Source: Undaria pinnatifida (Eukaryota; Sar; Phaeophyceae; Laminariales; Alariaceae). From it: 64,000 nucleotides of DNA. Under the pieces are notes generated by a model. The model worked only from the letters and a program-made list of their open reading frames with translations, searched no databases and was not told the DNA's origin. Below, piece by piece: positions 34,944 to 47,086 of this stretch; position 1 is the stretch's first letter, and the number at the start of each line of letters is the position of its first letter. The stretch spans positions 31,090,001-31,154,000 of the forward strand of contig JABAKD010000025.1 of NCBI GenBank assembly GCA_012845835.1, given 5' to 3'. Both the position numbers and the translations under genes were made by a program.

Positions 34944-37466
34944 AGAAACCCGTTTCGCCCCAAAACACCAACCCCTACCGGTTTATAGCAGGATAGAGGA
35001 ATCACCCTTCCTTGTCTATGTTTTTCCCGTGATGATCTGAGTTCGAGGTCTCCTGTCTAGCCAGACTTCACCGAGGTCCTGGCCTGGGACTCCTGCTGAG
35101 TTCAGAAGTGTAGGTGTAGTGATGTGGGTTGATCCCTTCGTGGTGAAGACATGAGCCCCAGAAAATTCTCGTTTCGCTTGGACGGTTTTGGTTCTCCTTA
35201 TGAATATAGAATCTTGTGCAATACTCGAGTAGAGTTGAGGCAAACGGGCACATGTACGATATAGTGTGAAGTATAGTCTACTGCTAATAAATATCACTCC
35301 ATAGAACACCATGCGAGCTAAAGCAACAGCATGGCTTCGTGGCAGTGCAACGATAGCCACACAAATAACTGCTCGCGTATAGACAACATATTGGTGAAAA
35401 TGTCACGTGGGTATGATTTGTGTAAGTTCACATGCAATGAATTGCGTCACTTACCTACTCATGCTCTCAGAGTACGTGTTTCGGTGACATTTCTTCCTTG
35501 TCCAAATCAGCTCATCTCCCTCTGGGCTGTCGTCGTTATTGGTTGAGCCTGGTCCGCTAACAGATCGTAAGCATTTGCTTTTGACTCAACAGTATAGGTG
35601 CTTTGTTTTGCTACAACTGTGTATCAACAATGTGTGCGTATTTCCTCATTTGGAGTCAAGGGCCTACGTACTGCATGTCGGCTTAATGACGATATCGTGT
35701 TCGCAGCATACGCAATTATACAGGCGGGCAAACCGGTAGCCGATCCCGGGTTGTCCATCAACAACGTTACTAGCATAGATCGACCTACCAGCAAGAAGCA
35801 CGAATTTTACAAACCATCTAAATTATGCAAGGCTTGAATAAAACCCATATCGTGATGTCAACTTTAAGCAAGCCAGAGCGTAGTATAATATCGTGGTTTG
35901 AATAGTACCAGATGGCATGTAGTGTAGCGCTCGCTTTTGAGCAGTGTATACAGAAATCGAAATTTCGCAGCGCCCTCGAAATAGCTAGCCCATCGATGTA
36001 CGTATGAGGTATCTTACTGTTGTCACACTTTGTATTCGTTGGCTTGTTTGGTGTTGCAGTGTAGCACATAACAACTAGAAGCGGTGCACTGCCAGACGAT
36101 ACGCGTGGGTGTCGGTGGTTCACATGCAACGTTGAAACAGAGGTTGATACGCAAACGCCTTACTGTGTCCCACTACTCTCTGGCAGTACAATCGGTGGGA
36201 GGTGGCGATGGCCTCATCCCGGGGTGCACTGTGCACATCCACAGCAATACGCGTAATACGCACCAGGGCATTTCTTGCACTACCCGACTGCTGTACTGCC
36301 TCATTTCTGTGTAACGTTTCACTGCCAGGATAATGACACAGTACCAGGTGCCGTAGCAGCAGAAGGAGCACCTTGTTGACATCAGCAGAAGCGCGAGACG
36401 ACGAAGAGCAGGCAAAACCTCAGAAGCATGGCAGGAATCGGAGGTATTGGCATGCATGCATTGTTTTATCTATGGTCAACACTTGCGTTCACATCGGCCC
36501 GTGTGGGTAATAGTGTGTTGCTTCCGCGACATGATGCGCATATTCTGCATACGGATACTTCCATCAATATCCACAAAGGCGCCTCTCGCCCGCCATGGCA
36601 TTCGCTTGTTGACATGGACCGAAACTACGGTACCATTTTTTGTCCTGGGTTTGAACCTGTAGCACAAGTGAATCTCTACCTCACGGGCAAATACACTCTA
36701 GGTGATTATTCGCCGCTGCGTGGCCTACTATTTCATATGGAAAAAAAATGTGTAGCACGATAGGTTAAGGCCACGCGCGGATCAGATCGTCGAGTTCATT
36801 GTGTTTGCAATGTTGTACTGGTGGGGCTTCTGTTTAAATATACACAGTTCAAGGTTCGATAAATTTCAAAAACTGGTGGTGTTGTCCTTCCTCCTCTTAT
36901 GCGCCTGGCATCTTACGCTACACATAACCACTTGATGGGTACAGAGCATGTCCCCACCTGCCCAACACACCCGCATATTGATAGTGTGCACCCTGCGCTA
37001 CTCCGCTAGATGTCGCGGTTCATCGAAAACTCACCTATTCTTGTCGTTCAGATCCCTCTCGGGGGTATGTTGTAGTGCGGACAGGGGTGAAAAAGTGGAT
37101 GTGACAGGTCGGGGAGTGGGGGGTGGAGGGCACACCGAAATATTCTCCGTGATATGGTAAACTTCTGTTTTGTGACAACACTCATAGCAGATTGTTCGCT
37201 ACTCCTGTTAGTGGTCTGTTGTTCGTTGTGGCTGTTTGCTGTGGATTCCTGGTTGGTTGTTGATTGAACAGGTAAGCAATAGCGTTCGGAAAGCAACGGC
37301 CAGAAAACAAACATGCGTTTGGGCTTGAAAATTGATCATGACCGGCCACAAGCGTTTCCTCCGCCCAACTTCGATCAGTTTGCAGTGCATAGATGTATCT
37401 GTATGCAACGCCAATGTCGTGCGCACACTTTGACGCGGGTTGAGCGTTCGATTGTATTCATACCAC
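34944..37466. other. 2.5 kb without a supportable gene
   Basis: No domain, RNA gene or dispersed repeat recognised. The longest frames (35016-35360 minus, 36428-36763 plus) have random-looking composition. Confidence 0.45.
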
Positions 37467-37725
37467 GACTAGGCTACGTTACCGGCGTCAGTTTCGGATC
37501 TTTTGTTCATCAGTGGCCCGGGGTTACCTCCGTGAGTGACCCCCTGCTCATTCCCCGTTTCGATTTTGCGAAATGGATCCGCAATGGAACGGATAAGCTA
37601 GCTACGCTGCGTCAAACAAATCACCCCAGCTGCGATCGTTAATGAGGTGCACAGCCGCTGGTGCGAGTGACTCAAGTCTGGCGGTTCAGTGAAGAATGGG
37701 GTGTCCCCTTAACTACCGCACCTTG
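37467..37725. mobile_element. MITE-like element copy 4, degenerate
   Basis: Most diverged copy: the left end GACTAGGCTACGTTACCGGC and right end AACTACCGCACCTTG keep only the core of the terminal repeats. The interior still matches the family (CATCAGTGGCCCGGGGTTAC, GTGAGTGACCCC, GGATCCGCAATGGAACGGAT, GTGCGAGTGACTCAAG). Confidence 0.7.
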
Positions 37726-37839
37726 ATTTTTTTTTTGCGAGCAATATTGTGCTATCTCTGTCCCATGCGCAATACATGCACATACATGCATACATGCATA
37801 CACGCATACATGTGCTGTGCAACCATCCAGCGGTAGTGA

Positions 37840-38067
37840 CATCATTAATAACGGCAGCAGTAGCGGTGTGTACTAACGGCAGTAGTAACGGTGGTAGCAA
37901 TAATGGTAGCAACTGCAGTAACGGTAGTACCGCGGCAATAGTAACGGTAGTAGTAACGGCAGTAATATCGGTAGTTGCACGGTACTAGTAACGGTAGTAG
38001 TAACTGTAGTACTAGTGGCAGTAGTAGTAGCGGTAGTAGTAGTAGTAGTAGTAGCAGCAGTAGTAGC

Positions 38068-38104
<37 letters not shown>

Positions 38105-38240
38105 ATGGTAGTAACGGTAGTAACGGTAGTAGTAACGGCAGTATCAGTAATAGTAACGCAAGTATTAATAGTATTTTAGTACCAATGGTAACGGTAGTAA
38201 TAACGGCAGTAACGGCAGTGACAGTACCGTAGTAGTAGTA
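37840..38240. repeat. (TAG)n-type trinucleotide microsatellite with ACG interruptions
   Basis: A long imperfect array of AGT/TAG units mixed with AACGG and CAG variants, purest at 38023-38103. One frame reads as poly-Ser with Asn and Gly; another would read as repeated stops. It is best seen as non-coding simple sequence. Confidence 0.92.
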
Positions 38241-40303
38241 GTATCGGTGGGAACGGTAGGGGTTGCAGTTTTAATTTAATCGAAACGTTTCTACGACACC
38301 TTACCTGTCACCTGTTCCCAGCTACCTCTTTAGTGTGGCTACCTGTTACCTGTACAATGCGGGCGAAGTGGCATCATCGGGTAAATACTGGTTGATCATC
38401 ATCTCACGACCATATTTGGTTTGCGGCTGGCGCAAAGGACTGGTTGGCCAGCTTGCGCGAGCGAATGTCCTCGAAGTCATGTTTCGGGTGAACTATCGAG
38501 ATCCTCAGATACTTTCTCAGAATATGACGCACCCCTATAATTATTAAGAGCGTCGGATGACTCCGTGTAATACGTGACGCATATGCTGCGACGTTAGGGG
38601 ATGCACCAGACGTTTCCGAGGGTCCATTGGAGTGAACGGAACACTCTACATACCTCAACCAAGCCATGCCAATGAGTGCACATGAGAACGCAACCCGGTC
38701 AGGGATACCGTGGCCTGCTTGTACGAGGAAGACACTTGTGAACACTGTAACTGCAAAGAAGAGAGAGCTAGACGGCACTATACCAGATAGCCCAGGTGAC
38801 TCCCATTGGTGGGTTATCAGCGGAGTAACCCCTTCTGGCGGAAAACGTATGGTGACCACGTGCCACCGCTTTATTGCGTAAGAGCACCATCATTCTCCAC
38901 GCGTCAGGTACGTCAGTCCGTGTAACTTTGTTTGGACCCTTTCTAGAATATAGTCTCGGTCCAACCCACCATTTGTTGCTGTGGTGAAAGTGGTTGCCTA
39001 GAGTAAGATAAACAGTAAGACTTATAAACGGGGAGTGTAGAACACACACAATCATGCGCGAAAACGTCGGTTTACGATTTTGGTCGGTCGGATTGTTTTC
39101 GGTCTGGCCAGTAAATGACGACAGTGGTCCGGCAAGCACCTGGGAGAACTTACAGTATTTTTGTTGTCCGTACGTTTTTGGGGATGTTGGCGTCGACGAC
39201 TCATTTCCCGGTAGAGGTGGAACACAAACTTCTGAGCGACCAAAATTACAAGCTAAGATAACTTCAAGACATTCGCTCGCGCAACCCCACCAGCGCTCCT
39301 ACTGCGCTTATAAGAGTATCCATAGTTCTATTAATATTATATTACTACTATTGCTAAAACACGATGCTCGGAAAAAAAGTATACTACGTATTGAAAATCG
39401 ATGGTTCTATATTTGAGGGGCTCAATTGGTGAGAATCGTACACGAAAAGTGCATCGCCTATCGCGGGATGTTATCATGTACAGATACGGACATTTTTTTC
39501 TTGGTCTCAGCTCATCGGCGAACCATTCTCGTATTATTCGCTTTGGCGGTCTATTGCATCATTGGTTGGCGGTCTATTTCATCATCGATTGCGTCGTCAA
39601 TTACCTGATTCTCCATGGCTCAACATAGATTATATACTTCTTTCGGCCGTTGTCGACTCTCGTCCCGGCGCTGATCGTAACCGGAGGTGGTTGGTCGACC
39701 AATCGAATCTGCCTTTTCCCACTCTTTTACATCCTACACAACCAGTCGAATTGATTCAGAGCAACAGAATATCGTATCACCCACACCTTATGCATGTAGG
39801 TCAACAATAACCGCAGTGGTACGGGGTGTGATCGAAGCGGCTAGATGGTTTATGGCCAGGTGGTACAATGATGAGGAAAAGGGAGACTGCAGCGCCAGAC
39901 GGACTGGATGCATGGCCCTTAGAGCCGCAGCGATGGGGGTGGAAGAGAAGAGGGAAACCGCCACTGAAAACGGTAGGAAGGAGCAGCCTGACAGGTTGGC
40001 AAGGCGACAGGTCGACAAGCAGGTCGAACCTTTTTAAGAATCCTCAAGCTACAGTGACTACTTTTAGGTTTGTTCTTGTTGTTTGGAGAGGCTGCTCCAT
40101 CCTTGGCGGCGCCGCGGTGGTGGCCGATACTACTGCGGTACTATGCTCGCGGTCGGACCAGATCAGTACCGCGGGGGGACAGAAGGAGCGGCAGGAGTAG
40201 GGGTCGTGGTGGTCGACGGAGTCGGCCGCGGTCGTGGGGCTTGCGGCGGGGTAGTAACTCGTCTGGAAGATGGCCGAGGGACCCCGCAGGGCCCAAATGC
40301 ATA
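38241..40303. other. No gene seen up to the gypsy insertion site
   Basis: Includes an Arg/Gly-rich plus-strand stretch at 40180-40300. It could be the end of an older coding or retroelement sequence that was cut by the gypsy insertion at 40303, but it does not resume recognisably after 52551. Confidence 0.35.
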
Positions 40304-40751
40304 TGTTGCGGCGGATTGACATGACGTCACATGAAACCCTGTGGCGGAACGCTTTGCCTAGGTCAGTATAACGCCGATCAGTCTAGAGAACCTGCCGCTC
40401 ACGGCCTCAGTCCAAAAACACACAAAACAAAACGAGGGAAAAAGGAACCTGAACTTGATCTGACACGAACGAGCGTGAGTGACTGCGAACCGAGCTTGAG
40501 TACAGCGATCGTTACCGTGAGGCATTGTTGCAGGTTTCTTCCGGAGATCTGTATATTGTACGAGCGCTTGGAAGAGGACTGCGTGAGACGAGACTGGTGT
40601 TAGCAAGCAGCTGTTGCAACAAGCAGACAGGAGGAATCAGCCTGAACGTAGACACGGAGGGGAAACGAACTAGAAGCGGTGAGAGAGTTGGGACGAGGGA
40701 TTGGAGACTTGGGTACGTGTGTCTTAAATAGCTCTTTATCCGTTCGTTACA
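40304..40751 (+). repeat. Gypsy 5' LTR
   Basis: 448 bp, direct repeat of 52106-52547. Shared blocks include GACATGACGTCACATGAAA, TATAACGCCGATCAGTCTAG, GTGAGTGACTGCGAACCGAG and TAGCTCTTTATCCGTTCGTT. It should hold the promoter and transcription start, which I cannot place exactly. Confidence 0.93.
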
Positions 40752-41639
40752 TACATGTGGGATTTCAGCTGGGATCCGTTTGGGTTGATGGTCTCGCTTG
40801 ACGCAGGGAGAAGTACAGTCGTAAATGCGCAGGTAGGAGTATGAATGGATTTTACAGGGGGTTGTAGTTCCATGGCAGTTCAACTCTATTTTATCATGTT
40901 GAAAATCTCGATTGAAAACAGCTTGAAACAGTATCACGAACCCCACACGCTGACTGCTGAAGGATAACCACAGGCAGACACCGCAGAAATAGAAGCAGCA
41001 GTACAGCAGGCCGCATGAGTGATGAGAATCGGTGATCGTGATCTCTAGATTGTCGAGGCGAGGAATGAGACACTTGATAGTTTATACAAAATGAGGGAGT
41101 CACGCAGTTCATGCTACGTACAGCAGTACAGAGGGCAAACGAGATTCTCCCCACTTTGAACACTTTCTGTTTTTTGTATGCGATGTAGACGAAACATTGG
41201 TTGACATGAACGATGTAAATTACAAATTGCTCCGCCAGGCATGTATTTTTTTGTTTCATTGCTTTTGTGATCCTGCTTACTCTTACGACGAGTACTTCTG
41301 TATTGAAATTGTTGTACTATTAATAGGTATGTATGCCATCGTGCGGTATACGTGCGTATCATATGTTCTGTATGTCGTTGCAGGTTGTGACAGGTCGTAT
41401 GCACGTGATTTGGCACGAGAAGTGTGGTGATGTCTTCGTGTTGGGCATGTAGGAGAGAGTGCACGTATGGTCTCTGGCTAACAATGCGCTAAAATCAGTT
41501 GAAAGCTAGACAAGGTAGACAAATCCAGGAAGCTGGCCATTGACAGGTGCCCTAGCGTGTGATATGCTCTTCTTGGTCTTTTTTCAGTGCTGTACAGTTT
41601 TGACACCAAACTTACCAGGTATACCTGATTTTGCCTATA
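40752..41639. other. 5' leader of the gypsy element
   Basis: Untranslated leader region between LTR and nested element. A primer binding site is expected at its start (TACATGTGGGATTTC), but I cannot match it to a named tRNA. No gene seen. Confidence 0.4.
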
Positions 41640-42060
41640 TATAGTCTATATTCTAAAAATTAAAATACACTCCAGCTGTGAGATCGAAGATTTCGTCGAA
41701 ACTCATCTTTGCAAGCTGTGTGTGATACTCCGATCGCGCGCATTACGGGTTGTGTGTCCTCATTAAGGACATAGGTCGGCGACTCCCCTTACAGCTACAG
41801 TGTAGCTATCAGGGTCAACAGGATGATTTTAGTCAGTCTGTGCGCGGAAACTATAAAACCCGTTTCTGAGGGGGACAAAATCTGACAGCTGTGAAGGGAA
41901 AGGGGGGGCCTGGTTTTTATCAAAAGCGAGCGGGTTTGGAGGGGGGCGGGGGGGGGGGGGGGGGGGGGGGGGAGGGGCAATTTGTGCATGTAAGCTATAA
42001 ATCCTTTCGAGGGGATAAATCTGACGGTTTTGGCACCAGTATATTATTGGGGGCGGGGGG
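41640..42060 (+). mobile_element. G/C-run element, plus arm of an inverted pair
   Basis: Carries the family end signature (AATACACTCCAGCTGTGAGA, TTTCGTCGAAACTCATC, CTCATTAAGGACATAGGTCG), AACCCGTTTCTGAGGGGGAC, the TTTATCAAAAGCGAGCGGG block, a long G-run near 41940-41973 and TAAATCTGACGGTTTTGGCA. It is the left arm of a large inverted repeat whose right arm is within 42430-42905. Confidence 0.82.
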
Positions 42061-42066
42061 GGGGGT

Positions 42067-43025
42067 TATCTTAATGCGCGCGATCGGAGTATCACACACA
42101 GCTTGCAAAGATGAGTTTCGACGAAATCTTCGATCTCACAGCTGGAGTGTATTTTTATTTTTATAATATATCTTACCCGCACCATCGCCTAGACCTAGCA
42201 CCACACGTATAACAAACCCCTCACCTAAAACCCCTCCTCCCCCCCAACCCATCCCAACCCCGCCCTCTCGAACACTCCACCCTCTCTCTACTCACTGATT
42301 GTACGACTTACCCCAGGATATACATGATAAACTGATGCATTATTTCCAAAACCGTCACATTTATCCCCTCAAAATAATGTATAGTTTCCACGCACATATT
42401 GAGCTGCCCCGCACGCCCCCCACACGCCCAACCCCCCCCCCCCCCCCCAAATAATAAACTGGTGCCAAAACCGTCAGATTTATCCCCTTGAAAGGATTTA
42501 TAGCTTACATGCACAAATTGCCCCCCCTCCCCCCCCCCCCCCCCGTCCAAACCCGCTCGCTTTTGATCAAAACCAGGCCCCCACGTCCTTCAAAACTCCG
42601 CCCCCACCCCACACTGGTTATTCGACTTACAAGATTCACTTGATATAAGGATACATTTCCCTCCACAGTCACAGCTGTCAGATTTTGTCCCCCTCAGAAA
42701 CGGGTTTTATAGTTTCCGCGCACAGACTGCCTAACATCACCCTGTTGACCCTGATAGCTACACTGTAGTTGCAAGGGGAGTCGCCGACCTATATCCTTAA
42801 TGAGGACACACAACCCGTAATACGCGCGATCGGAGTATCACACAGATTGCAAAGATGAGTTTCGACAAAATATTCGATCTAACAGCTGGAGGAGTGTAAT
42901 TTAACTTTTATAATATATATTCTTGTTTGTTTGGGTATTAGTACGTACTCAATCGATAACGGATGCATACAGCAAGCGATGGTACAATGCGATCTCACAG
43001 CCGGAGTGTGTTTTAATTTTTACAA
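42067..43025 (-). mobile_element. G/C-run element, minus arm plus extra end fragments
   Basis: It contains a solitary inverted end signature at 42067-42172, then a minus-orientation element with CCTAGACCTAGCACCACACG, GTACGACTTACCCCAGGATA, C-runs, CCGTCAGATTTATCCCCTTG, CCGCTCGCTTTTGATCAAAA, CAGAAACGGGTTTTATAGTT and the end signature again at about 42780-42910. A further short end fragment sits at 42988-43025. The reverse complement of 42430-42905 matches 41655-42060 with small insertions. Confidence 0.8.
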
Positions 43026-44538
43026 TATCCGTAAACTAAACTTTTCAATTTTGAACTGGGAAAGATATACATGCATCCCTGCCTGCTTGTAGTAAGCCTT
43101 GCCTACATGCAAGCTGGGAGGGTATTTATGTAGGCAGGATGGTGAGAAGGGAGTAACATGGACTGTTGAGCCAGTAACATAATGTAGTAATACAATTATT
43201 AAAATACATCATTTGTTCATACATGTACCTACTACTGCTGTATATATGGTCAAAACAGTGTACGGTTGTGAGTATAGAGTATTATATGTATACGTTATTA
43301 TCGGGGATACCTTTGTTTGTTGTACCTTGTACAGAGTAGTACACAGATTGGTCTTTATACTGCGGGAAGTCGCAATCTACGGGCTGGGGTATTTTGGAAA
43401 ACTATAGCAAGGGCTGACTAAGTGGTATAATATGCGAGAAGTAGATTAGGAAATACGGGACCAGTAGGACGTCGGGGAAGGAGGATCATCATTACTGACT
43501 ACGAGTAAGTTCGTACGTGATGAATCACTGTAGAAATAAATGTGCTCGCGTCCATCATACAGGGTGTACAGGGTGAAAATGAGTTCGGGTCCGTTAGTTG
43601 ATCTACACTTGTTGCATACTGTGAGACAACCACAAAAAAGTTTTTTTTGCAGGCAATTTGGTTTTGGTCTTTGTGATGGGGATTTTGTGTCTTTGCAGGT
43701 TTTACAGGCACTGCAAGGTCGTTCTCACAGGTGTTTCAAAAGTAGTGATACTGCAAACTGGTTCTAGTTTTCAATTTTGTATGGGGAATGTAAGCCTCTC
43801 TATAGATGCTCTTTGTCATGCTAACAACCTACCGGAAATAAAAACATGGTTTAGGTCTTAGTTTTGAATTTTGTATGAGGAATGTAAGCCTTCCTATAGC
43901 TGCTCTTTGTCATGCTAAGAACTTACCGGAATTAGAAACACGGTTTAGGGACATTATCATATTGGAATGGGAAGGGGGGAAGCTTGATAAGTACGTTGGA
44001 ATTTTGAGGTTTGCAAAAAATACATATTTATTAATCATTGTTGTGTCTTAGATACCTAAGGGATTCCATACCTTACTCTGTTAGTGGAGACTCGAGCTTT
44101 CGAAGGGTTGCATGTATATTATGATAAGGGGACAACTTTCAACAAACCAGGAAGGTAAATATGCATGTACTCGAAACCTTTCACCACCCCTTTTTCCTAC
44201 CCACCTTGTCCCAAGCCACTGTTTATACCCGTTTGGTGAAGACAACATGGTGTTACTAGAGTCCATCGATCCCCGTACTCCACTCGTCTCCCTATACTAC
44301 ATCGTTGGATACCATCTTCACCTTATACCACGGAGCTTCGTCGAGTCCGTCGCATATTGCACAGCTCCTACTGCACAGCTCCATTCGTCGGATACAACAC
44401 AGCGTCGTCAAGTCCGTCGTGTACTGCACAACTTCGTCATGTTCATCTTACTCTACACGACCGCAAAGCGAGAGGTTTCTTTAAAGGGAAGCGGGCGGCG
44501 TCCCGGGGACGGGGGGAGCAGTGATTGGAGGAAATAAC
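43026..44538. other. Leader of the gypsy element up to gag
   Basis: No gene recognised. A tandem duplication with a 94-bp period lies at 43765-43950 (unit marked by CAATTTTGTATGGGGAATGT and CTCTTTGTCATGCTAA). The rest is AT-rich. Confidence 0.45.
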
Positions 44539-46961
44539 ATGGCAGGAAGAGGGGGACCTTTTTGGGGACTTCGAGGAGGCCCACCACAGGGAGGCCCGCC
44601 ACAGAGTGGCCAGGCTGGAGGCCCACCATAGGGCAGCCAGGTTGGGTGGGGTCCACAGGGCGGAGCAGGGCAAGAGGCAGCAGGACCGGCAAATCCTGTA
44701 GGAGCGGAAGACGGGTACAATCAGATATCCTCTCCCTGCCTACCGTCACCCTTCGGAATCGGAGGACGATGGGGTCCACAGGTAGCCCCAATTGGAGCAC
44801 CACTGAGCCCTAGATCGCGATGGGGATCTCCAATGGCGCCACCGATGGCGCCAAGGCCGCCGCAGCAACAACAGCCAGTGTTTGCTGGCCAACAACAGCC
44901 AATGTTTGCTGGCCAACAACAGCCAGGGTTCGCTGGCCCTAGATCGCGATGAGGATCTCCGAGGGCGCCACCGATGGCGCCAAGGCCGCCGCAGCAACCA
45001 CAGCCAGTGTTTGCTGACCGACAACAGCCAGGGTTCGCTGGCCAACAACAGCGAGGGTTTGCTGGCCAACAGCAGCCAGGGTTTGCTGGTCAACATCAGC
45101 CAGGGTTCCCTGGCCAACAGCAGCCAAGGTTTGCTAGTATACAGCAGCCAGGGTTTGCTGGCCATCAGCAACCAGAGTTGATCGGACGAGCGGAAGATCA
45201 GGGATAGCAGGTACCGTGGGGTGGTCAACCCATGATGCAGGGGTGGGGACCCCAGGGAGGACAACCTTTTTTCCCACTAGGAAGTGGCGGATTACAGATC
45301 GGACAACTTAACACGTTATACGACATCACAGGAGGATTTTCTAAAGAAGCCCAACGTATGGTCGACCGCTTAGTCAAGGAAATGGGGGTGGAAGATCGGT
45401 AAAGCGCTTATGAGTCGGTACTACAGCCGGGAGCGGTGAAGAGACTCTCATTGATGAACGATCCAGTGTTCTTTTTTGACGAGGTATCAATGGTATTCGC
45501 AAGACACCCAAACTGGGCCATGCCTAAGGACCAGCTGAAATGTACGGCTCCAGCATCGCCAAGGAGAGATGAACTGTCAGACTTGCGCGTGGCGGTTTTG
45601 ATGCGCTTACTACCAGACTCGTCTATGGTCAAGATGGCCTTTGCGAACAACCACAGTACGCGCGTACCTACGATCGATGGGCGCGAAGTTGTGAAGATGG
45701 CCAAGGATGTCACCATCACAGAGTGGATGCGGGTCTTTCTGAGGGAAACGACTATCTCAGAAACATCGAAGGTCGCAGCCCAGCACACATTAGAACGACT
45801 GGAGGTGGAGTCGGGGGAGGGTTGGGCCGTGGCAGCGCGAGTGGTTCTGCTACACAAGCGAGTAGCGATGGTGGACCCGAGTCGACCATTCATGGTAGAG
45901 GAGGATTACGTTTGAGAGATCCTGTCGGAAACGGATGCTATGGGGAGTTGTCGGCGAATCGTCGGAATGGTGGCCCCACACGACATCGACAAGTTCGAAG
46001 CGCCTCTCTACGACGTACAAGCACAGTGGGAGAGCCTCAGAGCCTACCTGGTCAATACGGGACAGCTTCTCGACCACACGATGGAGCTGAGGGGAAGAAA
46101 GGCGTGTGATATTTTCAACAAATTTGTTGAGAAAATTACATGCGAAGCAGCGACTTCAGCGACCAGAAGGTACCTGCCAAGTTGAAAGCCAGGGGCACGC
46201 AAGCCTCGGCTTCTGCGTTTGGCGGCGAGTCAGGCGGACGGTCTTCGAGGAAAGAGAGCCGCATGCGGGACATCTTCGAGGGTCGGGCACATGTATGGTG
46301 GACACAATCAAAGATCGCAAGGGCCTGAAACGCGCGGAGCGAGCTGGAGAGACAAGCAGATTTTCCGGAAACGTGATGGGTCCTTGTCAAGTTACGAGGT
46401 GAGAGAACAGCGACCGAAGCTCGACATTGCCGCACTCGCATCGCCACCGTCGGATGAGGAGGACGTCGCCGACAGCAAGATGAGAGATGAGCTTATGCAA
46501 TGGTTAGCCGCGTATTCTACCCACCCAGCATCGTTGCCGGGGAAGGGAGGAACTCCTTTCGTCCCCACCAGCACGTCGTCGAGACGGCAAGGAGCCAAGC
46601 CACCCCAGACGACTACCTCAGCACCAAGGCGGTGGCCGAATTAGGGTGACGAACAGAGAACAACGAAGGACCCTCTTCCTCTAATGCCCAACACTGCCGC
46701 AAAAGAAGAAATTGAAGAAGCGCTAACGAGTCGCAACATTTGTTTTTTCCACGCGCGGGGCAGGACTGTTCTTTCCACGAAACAGGATGTCGCTTCACTC
46801 ACGAAGAGAGAGTTGTCGCCTGCGGCTTCTATAGGAACACGGTGCAAAGGGATGCGGAACGGACCACAATCCAGACGTCGTACGACATGATTGTTGCATA
46901 TGATCTCGCTGGAAAACGACCGCCAACGCCGACAGACGACACAGACGATACGGAGAAATGA
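44539..46961 (+). pseudogene. Gypsy gag with octapeptide repeats and CCCH zinc finger
   Basis: The start ATG at 44539 follows GAAATAAC. One frame runs from there to 46185, broken only by single stops (TAG near 44629, TGA near 44949, TAG near 45205, TAA near 45403, TGA near 45913 and near 46183). The first part is Gly/Pro/Gln-rich and holds repeats of QQQPGFAG (44875-45180). It is followed by a folded-looking capsid part with NTLYDITGGFSKEAQRMVD, FFDEVSMVFARHPNWAMPK and ITEWMRVFLRETT. A basic part and an acidic part (SPPSDEEDVADSKMRDELMQ) come next. The end carries a CCCH-type finger (CFFHARG, then DCSFHETGCRFTHEE) at about 46738-46815, with one frameshift inside it. Gag would form the particle and bind RNA. 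Confidence 0.82.
44875..45180 (+). repeat. 24-bp repeats coding QQQPGFAG
   Basis: About ten units of 24 bases of the type CAACAGCCAGGGTTTGCTGGC. A larger duplication of about 130 bp containing AGATCGCGATGGGGATCTCC is superimposed. The second copy of that duplicate has TGA where the first has TGG, giving a premature stop. Confidence 0.85.
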
Positions 46962-47086
46962 GGACACGCCCCGGGAAGTCTAACATGCCCGGGGAAGCCA
47001 CAAGACAAGGAGAAGGTGACTGACGTCAAAAAACGTTTTTCTCACCAATCGGAAATGGGAGCACTGCAAACTAAGACGTCACAGGT

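Noticed and set aside
37975-38232. Poly-Ser/Asn/Gly frame
   Set aside because: It is the translation of a TAG-type microsatellite in one frame; another frame reads as stops.
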